NCBI GenBank assembly: GCA_942159475.1
Contig: OW804099.1
Location: forward strand, 10,307,954 to 10,371,953
Reading direction: 5' to 3'
Length of the DNA: 64,000 bases
Source: Sthenelais limicola
Taxonomy: Eukaryota; Annelida; Polychaeta; Phyllodocida; Sigalionidae
Below, piece after piece: positions 41,001 through 53,000 of this stretch. Made by a program: the position numbers and the translations under genes. Numbering within the stretch: the first letter of the stretch is position 1; each line of letters opens with the position of its first letter. Below the pieces are notes generated by a model. That model was given only the letters and a program-made list of their open reading frames with translations. It searched no databases and was not told the origin of the DNA.

Positions 41001-44000
41001 GTTTGGCCAGTCCATCATTGAGTCTCTGCCATACACAGATAACCCACTCCACCGCCCGATACACTGCATCATCTCCCTCTGGCAGTCGGCCACCATAACT
41101 GTATATTAGGGGAAAATATCAGATAATAGTTATTTCCTAAAAAAATGTTGGTTAACCGGTTCTTGAGACATGCAATGTCTAGCTGAGAACTTCTCAATAA
41201 GTGAATCTAAGTAGGTCAAATAAAGTTTGTATGTTTGTTTCTATTTTTTATGATAGCATTTTCTCAGTGTATCAAGAAAAGTTAACAAAATCATGATGAT
41301 TGTTAATTCATATCAATCATCTACCGAGAGAAGGCTCAAACTGAATTTGACAATCTTTGATATTATTATATTGATATTATATTGATCTTTGATATTATTA
41401 TGAAAAAGTATTGCAAAAGAATTGTGCACTAGTGACAATGTGCTGCGTTGCTTGTTGGTGACAGACTTACCGGTGACACAAGCGTCTAAGTAGGTGGCGC
41501 TGCAGCAGGTTGCGGATGGGTTCAGCGTCGGTGCGGAAGTGAACCCAGCGGAAGCGCTGCTGTACAGACAGCTCCAGTCCAGTGGAGCGGCTTCTGTCCA
41601 TGGTACCAATGATATAACAGCCTGGGTGCAGGTAGTACGCCTTCACTATACCCTGCCCTGTGGTGTATACAATAGTATAACATATATACAGGTACCAATG
41701 ATATAACAGCCGGGGTGCAGGTAGTACGCCTTCACTATACCCTGCCCTGTGGTGTATACAATAGTATAACATATATACAGGTACCAATGATATAACAGCC
41801 GGGGTGCAGGTAGTACGCCTTCACTATACCCTGCCCTGTGGTGTATACAATAGTATAACATATATACAGGTACCAATGATATAACAGCCGGGGTGCAGGT
41901 AGTACGCCTTCACTATACCCTGCCCTGTGGTGTATACAATAGTATAACATATATACAGGTACCAATGATATAACAGCCTGGGTGCAGGTAGTATGCCTTC
42001 ACTATACCCTGCCCTGCACACAATGGTAAGAGATATACATATTTAGATGGAATGCAACGATGAGTTGGTTTGTATGCATGAGTAGTTGAAACTGGCGTAT
42101 CATCACAAGTGGGGAAGCAACAAGTGATGGTGGGCCTGTTTCAACTACGAGGTTTGCATTCCATATTTATTACACCTATGTTAAAAAGATTTATTTGCAT
42201 GGCCTTCCACTGACACTTGTTTACTTTCGGCCATTAGCATGCATCCCAAATGCTTTATGAAAGACTCAATCTCATTGGATAATGGGTTGATTTCAGAATG
42301 AGGCTGTTGACCCACTTTCCGAGACAGCACCTAGCTCACTTGCCGAGGGAAATGCATGATTTGAAATATTGAAAATTTTAAACATGTTCCCAACATTTTC
42401 TTTTCCTCTACTTAAATGTCAATGCAGTGGGAATATTGTGGACATTTATTTTACATCATATCAAGCTGTCTGAACATCAACGTTCATCCATTCTACAGTA
42501 AAAGCCGACAATTTGAACATGGCGCCCTGCGGCGGAAACCTGACGAACCAATCAGATCCAAGATAACAGGTGCCTTCATTACCCACCAGAAGACACATGG
42601 GGTGTTCCAAAACATTACACATAAACCGGATCATCGAGTTGCGCCGTTGATAACAAGCTAAATTATTATATAAATACAGGGTAACTAACAAGGTTGTTGA
42701 AGAATATTGAACTAAGACCAACCAGCTTGATCCCCACATGAGGTGAGAAATAGAGGAAGGTGACTGACCGTTATCTACAGTGTACATACAATAGAGGAAG
42801 GTGACTGACCGTTATCTACAGTGTACATACAATAGAGGAAGGTGACTGACCGTTATCCACAGTGTACATACAATAGAGGAAGGTGACTGACCGTTATCTA
42901 CAGTGTACATACAATAGAGGAAGGTGACTGACCGTTATCCACAGTGTACATACAATAGAGGAAGGTGACTGACCGTTATCCACAGTGTACATACAATAGA
43001 GGAAGGTGACTGACCGTTATCCACAGTGTACATACAATAGAGGAAGGTGACTGACCGTTATCCACAGGGATGCAGTGGCTGGGGCCCCGGGTCTCCATGG
43101 AGATGAGGACGTCCCTGAAGACGTCTGCTATGTTGATGGCGCCCAGGTTGTCCAGGACCAGGATGGGGGCGTGGCGGGGCGGTAGCGGCACATCCTCCTG
43201 CAGCAGGCAGCCTGCAACACAACAAAACACTTTATACCACTGGCACCCACTGGTTGTATATTCACATAGTTTGTACATTAATGTTTTAAGTCTGAACAAC
43301 CAACAGGTTCTGTATTGGCGTACAAACCAGCGCAGTGTACCATGTACAGTATACATACACTGCATGTATAGTGTATGTATACAGTATGTATACAGTATGT
43401 ACACTGCATGTACACTGCATATAGAGTCTGTACAGTGTATGTACTCTATATGTACAGTGTATGACCTACGTACCTTTGTCTATCATGAGGTGGAGCAGGT
43501 CTTGTCTGGTGAAGCTCTGAGTGAATGTGAGCAGGTGCAGTTCACACTTGTTGCCGCTCTGCAGCTCCTTTTGCTGAAACACAAACACAACAACACTTTA
43601 TTATACACATTATTAACCACAATAACATTATTACACACAAGCCCCACAGTATTACACACTTTATTACACATGTGTTCACTACTGCGGAGCCGTTCTTTAC
43701 TTATGAACCAGTGAAGGACTAGTACTTTACAGATGGAGCTGTTTTGCATGTTTGGTGATGCATGTTTGCCAGAGCGAGTGCTTTCTTCCCTGATCAGTTC
43801 ACCTATTTCTAGTTATTCCTCTAGTGAGAATACCAGATATGGTAAATTATAGTATTATTTTTTAAGTATTTTTTACATGCAAAAACATGCACCGAGGCAG
43901 GCGCATATAACACAGTTTTACATTTTTTTTAAATATTTGTATTTCTATTTGGTTTACTACATCATTGACATCAGGGCATTCTGGTGAACATGAAGTAGAG

Positions 44001-47000
44001 ACATTACCTGTAAACAATGCGCCAGCTTCCTGACCAGGAATGTCTTGCCCGTCCCACTGGGTCCGTAGAACACCAGGCTGCGGTACTGCTCCACCTACAC
44101 ACACAGAAGTAAAGGTAAAAGTAAAGATAATAATCCAGAGCATCCCTTGAACACTCCTGTGCTTGAGCATTTTTAAATTGCTTTGGTTGTTGTTATTTAT
44201 TCAGTATAATCCAGAGTATATAGTACACAGTGGAACCTTTCTATTAAGGCCACCCTTGCGACTGAATGATTTTTGGTCTCATATGAGAGGTGGTCTCTTT
44301 AGAGGGCTCTAAATCTAATACGAGGGAATGATTCAGGACTTGGAAAACTGGTCTTAATAGAGGGGGGGGGGGGGGGTTAACTATAATGAGGTGGTCTTTA
44401 TGTAAGGTTCCACTGTATACAGTACATATAATATATACATAGACAGAAAACTATGTGTTCCTGCATTTATGGATATTTCCGGAATTGGAATTTGTGCTGT
44501 GTTTATTTGTTTGTTTTGTATGGTTATAACGTTGCTTTTCTTTATATTCAGGGAGATCTTATTCATCTTGCACCAGATCCCCCCTGTACAGATCCGTCTG
44601 TACCACATCATCCCCCAACGCATAGACCACTGTGTCGTGTGCAAAATGTTGGACATCACAATGTTGTATGCCTTTGTATAGGTCATTGATGTATACAAGA
44701 AACATCAGAGGGCTGAGGGTGGTGCCCTGTGGAACCCCACATGTGATTCCCCTTGCCTCAGAGGTGGAGACAGTTACCTGCACTTTTTGTTTTCTGCCAG
44801 TAAGGTAACTTCTAAACTATTTGTGAGAGGCCTATTTTCTGTAATTTATGTAGGAGTATTTAGTGGTTGACCATGTAAAAAGCCTTCTTAAAGTCCAGGA
44901 AGGCAAGTGTTGTCGCCTTCCTGGAGTTACCATAGACTGTCTCCAATATTCATGCGGAGGGGGGGAGGGGGGGGGGGGGGAGAGGGAGGAGAGTGCTTGT
45001 TCCACTGATCTATTGGCCCTAAATCCATATTGGTACTCATATGATAGATTGTTATTTTCTAGGTGAATGTATAATTGAACCAATGAACTAATGTTTCCAC
45101 CACTAGTTATGGCTGGGTATTTACAACAGCTATGTGTCTATGTAGAGTGGGATACTCACAAGTCTAGATATATGGTTATAGGTTGTAGGTATGTAGAGTG
45201 AGTTACTCACAAGTCTGATGTAGTTCTGCAGTAGTGGAATGGAGATGAGTGTCTCATAGCCTATAGCCTGCTGGGACTTGTCCTCCCAACCTGTTCAATA
45301 GAACAACAACAACAGTTACTCTACATGTATAACAAGCTTTAATACAACTGTGCCTGAATGAACTTGTTTGAAGAGCATGAACACTGCACAAGATGCACAG
45401 CAAGAGGGTAATATTCTAAGTGACTGAAACCAACAAGTTAGTTAACTGTTTTATACTACAACTGAATGGGTTCTTCACTTTGAGCAGGAAGAATATGCCC
45501 ATTTAATAGTGTTGTGGATACTATACGAGTTGAATAAAGATATGGAATAAAAAGGTGTGGCCACCTATATAACCACGTCTGTGATTGGTCTATATTCTCG
45601 TCATTGATGATGTCAGACCAATCAGAGATGAGCTTATACCCAGCGGAGAGGCACATTAAGAAAAAGATGGCCGCCATGACTGCTTCTGCCAGCCTAATAC
45701 AAGCGGAAGAAAGATGATTTTCTATTATTTCCAAGTCCGTAGTATAAAGAAAGAACTGTACTCAGGGTTAAGAACCACTTGTGTGATTCAATGGCTCTTG
45801 TTTACACTTTATTTTGTATCCAAAGAGTGATCTGCGACCGCTTGTTGGATACAAAATGAAGTGTAAACTTGAGCCATTGAATCACACTTGTAGTTCTAAC
45901 CTCTCGTTCAGTTATATCTAATTATTATAGATGCTTTTAATGATATAAAGAGAACAAATTTGTTAGTCTTAAAGTTTAATTTCTGCCGTAAACTTGCTAA
46001 AAAACACATTGGTTGCCATGAATACATAATAAATATATAAACACTTACCAAAGAGGATGGTGTTGATGTGTTTGGTGGTGTGGGCACACAGCAGGTCAAA
46101 GGGCAACTTCTCCGTCCCTGTCCCGGGCGACCAGTGGTACATGCCTGGAACAGTAAATATAGCAGTCACTGACAGTGCTACATGCCTGTAACAGTAAATA
46201 TAGCAGTCACTGACAGTGCTACATGCCTGTAACAGTAAATATAGCAGTCACTGACAGTGCTACATGCCTGTAACAGTAAATATAGCAGTCACTGACAGTG
46301 CTACATGCCTGGAACAGTAAATATAGCAGTCACTGACAGTGCTACATGCCTGTAACAGTATATGTCTATGCAGTCATCACATTGACAGGCAAATAACATT
46401 AACAGATAGAGGGGAGAAGTATCACTGTATATCGGGTGGGCAGGAAATGATGAATAAGCGATACGATGTGATACTCTTAAACTCTGATCAATGTATCTTA
46501 CTAATGACAAGTTTGTTGTGAACAATTTTATTTTCCATTCAGTTTGGGCTTGCTGGAAGATCTATTTGTAGATGTATTCGTCCAATTCTTTAAAATTTTA
46601 TTTACTGAATAAAAATTCTATATATATATATACTGAATTTAGTATTCTTTTATTAAATACACGAGCTTACAGGCTACTTTCCCTGCTTCAGAGCCTACAC
46701 CAAAGCCTACCTATAGCGAAGTACTTGACGCTGTCCATGCTGAGGCCGAGTGAGAAGGGGACGGGGCTGTCTGGTGACTCTGCACCTCCATCAAACCTGC
46801 TGGTCTTCCTGGTGCGCAGCCCGACCGACACCTCTATAAAGTGTGCCATGAGCACGCCGCTCAGCTTCTCCTCCAGCTCCACCCAGCTCATGTCTGCCGT
46901 CACCTTCACTACTCCAACCTTGTATGGGCTCTCAGTGGACTTCACCGCAGACAGCGGGTCTCCAGGCACATCTATAGTCACCACACACGTCCTCTCATTC

Positions 47001-50000
47001 TTCTTGTCTGCAATATTAAGCAATACACATTAATGCATATATTGGGGGATAAGCTCTCAGTATGTGCTGTAAGTGTAAAACCAGGCATAGTGTGCAGCTA
47101 AAACCGTTTGCTGGTTAAAGTAATGCAAATTCCCTGAATTTTGTCTCCAAGAATCAAGTGTTTCACAAATCCATGGCATTGAGGCACTCAACTGTGAAAA
47201 TCTTTCTCTGCGAAGGGAAATATTAGCCCGTAAAAGTTTTAGCTGCATGGGCAAGTGAGAGGGACAAGGCAGGGCTACGTACCAAGAGCATCAAGATAGT
47301 CACGGCAGGACTTGGAAGCCACCTCCAGCACAGTGCGGCCCCACTTGTCCTTACGCTCCACATCCAGTACACAGTGTTGACACAGTACCTCCAGGCAGTC
47401 CTGATAATGGTAAAACAAGACATTCAAGCCTCAGACACACAGGTACACAGACACACACGCAGACAATGTCAGAATAATTGTACAGAAATATATCTACACA
47501 TCTTTGAAGCTTTTTATTTTTCATCTAGCCGGCTTATCATTAACATTTAAGAACTGAAGTGGAAGAGCTTACTTTGGTTTCTCTAATGAAGAGGGAGTAA
47601 AACACTAGAGTGGAAGAGCTTACTTTGGTTTCTCTAATGGCAAGAAGAGGTAGTAAACACAAGGGTGGAAGAGCTTACTTTGGTTTCTCTAATGGCGGCC
47701 AGGTGAGCGATGGTCCAGCCATCACTGTCCGCCATGTTGATGACGTCATCTACATAGCAGTGATCTGATTGGTTGTTGTTGTCTGGGGGCACCTGGTGTT
47801 TGTCCTTGATGTATCTGAGCAGGAGTTCCAGGCAGGATGCATGACCAGAGTGCACCGTACCGTGCAGCGGCGTCCAGTTGGCCTGCAGCACAGTTAAAAA
47901 CATGGCATTTGTTGAAAATATATTCAACAGCAAGATTCAACAAACTGGAATCAGCTAGAAATTTCAATAACTGTAATATTAACACTTTTAGATAACACTT
48001 GTAAGTTAACTCTTTTACTTAAACCATTTAATGTTAACAGTATCTTCATTTGACTAAGTAAACTATATTACTAGAGAAGAGAAGGGGACAGAAGATACAG
48101 GACAGAAGAGTGGAGAGAGAGAGGAAGACAAGAGGGAGAGAGAGAGAGAGTGTAGAGAGAGAGAGGAAGACCAGAGGGAGAGAGAGAGGAAGACAAGAGG
48201 GAGAGAGAGAGGAAAGAGAAGAGTGTAGAGAGAGAGGAAGACAAGAGGGAGAGAGAGAGAGAGAGAGTGTAGAGAGGTGTAAGAGACTCACGTTAGTGCT
48301 GGTGGAGATGTTAGCGCCGCCCTCTATGAGGTAGCGGCACACCTCATCATGGCCGTTAGTGGCGGCCCAGTAGAGGGCGCCCCAGCCTGACCGGTCCACG
48401 GCCTCCACGTCAGCCCCGTGCTCCACCAGTAGCTCCACACACCTGCCGGACAGTATAACAACATTATAATAATATACATTACTGGGGTTAAGCAGTTGGG
48501 GATTATAGTCATATTCTGGTATTCTCTTTGATAACAATGTTCATTCTTTTACTGGGGTTATAAGGTAAGATATCATGTTCAATTGTTGGGGGATATTCTG
48601 TATCTGGGTAAGGCAGTGAAGAGCATCCTATTCACCAGCCTGAGATAATCCTAGATTCTACTGCCTGAGTTTGATTCAAAGTAGGTGGGCCTGCAGATCA
48701 TGTGACTAGTTGACATGGGGACCACATGACAGTGTTGACCTCCTGGTTTATTATATCCACACACTCAGGTGTATGGAAACTTCTATACTACTATAGATTA
48801 TATACAAGTGCTCACGTGAGGTGTCCTTCCCCGGCGGCGGCATGCAGCGGGGTGAACAAGTCGTCCCGGCAGGCGTTGGCATCTCCTCCATGCTCCAGTA
48901 ACAGCTTCAGGCAGTCTGTAACACAATGTCAGATAGTTGGGACTCAACCACAAAATATTTTCGCTGTGAAAATATTTTGTGGTTGAGTGCCTCTATGCCA
49001 TAGACCTGATATGTGAAACCCCTGTTTCGGCGACTTTTGCGGAGAAAAATGTTTGCAATGCCAGAAATTATTTTGCAGAATTCACGGTATTTTAGCATGG
49101 GAAAATTTATATATATATGTAGTGATTCAGTCTGCAACACAATGTTACATAGAACTGACTAATGACACTTTGTTGTACTATTACTGATGTGTGTAAATAA
49201 ATGTCCCTGCGGGGGAGGGAGGAGTAACTAACCTTTGTTCCCACACTCGGCGGCCGTGTGGGTGGCAGTGGTTCCATCCTTGGTCCTCTCGTTCACATCT
49301 ACGGGCGGCAGCGTGGCGTTGTTGGCAGGTTGTTGGTCAGTGTTGTGGTGGGTGGGTACAAGTAGGGAGTAGAGTTGTGTGATGTCTGCGGTGGCGGCAC
49401 TACGGTGCAGCGGTGATGAGTGAATATCAGGTGTGGTGGGTGTAGTGGGGGTGATGGGTTCTATACTAACTGTACTACTGGCATTGGTACCTGCAACAGC
49501 ACAAGCACCAGTATTAACATCTCCCACCGTTATAATCTCTCATTATAACCTCTAGTAGTAGTATCATTACTCTATTCATTTATTTTACTATTTTCATGCA
49601 TTTACTGAAAGAAGACCATAATTTAAAAGTAAGTCACATTTTTGTAAAAATGAATCAGAAATAAAGAAATCAATATCAAATTGAACTATGGCTAATATAT
49701 TGATGATATATTAATGATTGTTATACATCAATATTCTACTTATTGCAGTGGTTGTATGTAAGTCCATTTTTGCAGAACTGAGGTGCAATAATTAAGTGAG
49801 AACTGACAAACTTTCATGCAGCACTGACTAGAAATTAATGCTGATTTATATAGAAAAACTGAATACAGAAATTGTAGCAATAAATCAATAAACGACCTTG
49901 AAACTATTGCCAAATATGGAAGGTCAAGATGCATGGATGTGTAAGAACTATTTATAACCTACTGCAAGATGCACTCAATGGGTTGTGTAGGGTAATGTAG

Positions 50001-53000
50001 GGGGGAGGGTGGTATGTAGGGTGGTAGCCACACATGCTGGGGTAATGTAGGGGGGAGGGGGTGGTATGTAGTGGGAGGGGCTGGGGTGGTATGTAATGCA
50101 GTGGATGGGGTGCATGCATCAGGTCATTATACTCATACAGTAGCCTCCAGTGAGCTTCATGCTAATCAACCTCTGCTGGAGTAGGCTTAAACACAGTGAA
50201 ACCTTTGTGGACGGTACGGTACGGTACAGCCATTAAACAAGTAGCATTTCTACCCAGGCTTTACCAGACTGACAAAACTAAAGCTTGTTATGGCTCAATT
50301 ATAAATCATTCAGATTCTCTATAGAGTCAGACACAGACATAGGCAGTGTAACCCAGATACTAAACAAAAAAACCTTCAAATGATTGTTGCACAAAATTAA
50401 TGATTCAGTCATTCTAATCATGAAAAGATACAGAATAAGGGAGAAAATGATAAATTGTGATTCAGTCATTTTAATCATGAAAAGATACAGAATGAGGGAG
50501 AAAATGATAAATTGTGATTCAGTCATTTTAATCATGAAAAGATACAGAAGGAGGGAGAAAATGAGGATAAATTGTGGAATATTTCATGAGCCACATCACC
50601 ATTCACTTTGCACCTACTGACATAACACCAGAGGCTAAACCACCAATATACAGGTTACATGTATAGTAATACATGTATAGTAATACATGTTACATGTATA
50701 GTATATATTAAACACACTATGTTACACTTAACCTCAACTTGAGGTTAACCGAAAATTCAGCTAAAGAGAACGGATACACAAAGTTGGAAGTCTGCAGGGA
50801 AATTGTAAAAGGTTCAGGTTAACAGAAAATTCAGGTAAACCGAGTTCAGTTTAAGCAGAACATAATGTATTATATATTAATCCATTTCATGACAAGATAA
50901 CATTCGCTTTTTATATGTTTCATTTTTGTGATGCTAAGTTCAAAATTGTTTTGTTGTTTTATTTGGTTGCTTTACGCCCTTAGAAGGTCATACCAAGGGC
51001 GGAACGGTGATGTTTCTGGTAGACCAATCATGGGATTCAAACCCAGTAGCCTTCATTGGGTTCATAGTCAGCGCCCATTGCTCCACCCTGATACCCCTCG
51101 GTCATACATGTTGTGACACTGTTTACAATCATAAAGCTTTCATATTAGAAACTACTTAAGCGTATCAACTACACTACAGCACAGGGTAGAAGTTATAGTG
51201 AGAAAGCATGCAGGCATATCATCAATATTAATCTATAAAAATAACTGTTTTGGTTTCATTTCATCTCTTGCCTAAAAAAAGTTAAATCAGTAAAATTAAT
51301 GTGAAGTTAAGAGTTATGAGGAAAAGTTAATGGCTAGTGAATGAATGTGGTCCCAGGTTGGTGCAATAGACCCCGCCGCCCGCCCCAGTCTGTTAGCATG
51401 TACAGGGTGCCGCCCGCCCGCTCCCGTGTGTTAACGTGCAGCAGCAGCAGGCATGATGCACATACATACCACACCTGCTTACTCTAGCGCCTTTCTGTGC
51501 CCTACCACTACAAACACCTGCAATAAGGCACAATACACCTCAGCAACAACACCTTTACTCATGCACTGCGGCCGCGGCCACCGCCAGCCCTAGAGTCCCT
51601 GCTGCAGGCTGCGGGGAAGAAGGCTACACAAGATCAAGTCATTAATGGAGGAAACCAGGATAAAGCTGCACTCTCAGCACTGATTACTGTCGCTCAAAAA
51701 CATTCTATTCTTGTTCAACTCATCTAAAACTCAATCTTTTCATATGATGACTTCACTTATTATCGCTCACCACCAGCAGTTTTCTCTTGGTCATTAGGCT
51801 TCGAATTCTTGTATAAACTAATATCAGCAGCAGAATATTGATAAATTCAGTCCTATAAGTCATGATATGAGTGAATTTGGTAAGATTTGTTTTGTGACAA
51901 TAGCTGAGAATGCAGCTGTAATGGAGGAAGGAAGGCCTGAGGTACAGATGCAGCAGAAGCCCCACCACCAGGTCTGCTTGTGCCCGGGTTCTCCGCCAAG
52001 CTTACGTGGGTGTTCCACCAAACTGAATGATGCATCAGACACGTTCTATTCTATAAGTAAATGTCAGAATGGCCACAATCCTGTCTGAAGAATTTCAACA
52101 ACTGCCCAGGAAAATATTTCAGTTTTCTGAAAATCCTGAATAAAAGATTTTTTAAAACAAAAAATAACTGCTGCATCATTCCAATTGGTGGGCCACCCCC
52201 AGTATAGCAGTGGACCTGAGCATATGTAAGTTAAGCAGTGGTGGAGGCAGGAGAGGGGGGAGGGTGGGGAGGTGTACCGGGGAGGAGTATGGTACATACA
52301 GGTCCCTGCATGTATTATGAAATCCTGTATTATGGCTTCCTTACAGAATAATTCATGTTTTGCATCATGCCGCGCGTCAAAAATAACAAAATCTTAAAAC
52401 ATAAAATGGAAGATTCATGCCATGGCCCAGTAGACATCTCACCAGAAGCAATGAACACAAGCTGAAGGTCATGGGAGGCTGAAGGTCATGGGAGGCTGAA
52501 GGTCATGGGAGGCTGAAGGTCATGGGAAGCAGTGGTAGAGAAGAAGGTCTTAACAAGCCTGGCTTCATGCCGTAGCCTCACCACCTCCCTCCCCGCTGTA
52601 GTTTCAACACCTCCCTCCCCGCCAGAGATGTTCATCAGTCTGATCACTTTCATTTGATGCATATAGCTCCGGGGAAACTTGACACTTAATACAACATTAA
52701 GGGCTGGGTAAGGGACTTTACACTTAATACAGCATCAAGAGCTGGGTAAGGCTTAATATAGCATCAAGAGCTGGGTAAGGGTACTGGAGGGAGGAGAGCC
52801 AGGGTGAGTATAACTTGCCTTGTGTGAGTGAGTCAGTGTAAGTGTGGTCCATGTTGGTGGTGGGAAGGTCTAATGTGTATTACACGCTCACCACCGGTGT
52901 TAGGGTAGACTACGTACATCTGAAAGGCACACATTCCCTGAGTTAAACTCTGCCATGCTGCACACTCAATGGTGCCGCCGCGGGTGAGGAAAAACTCAAA

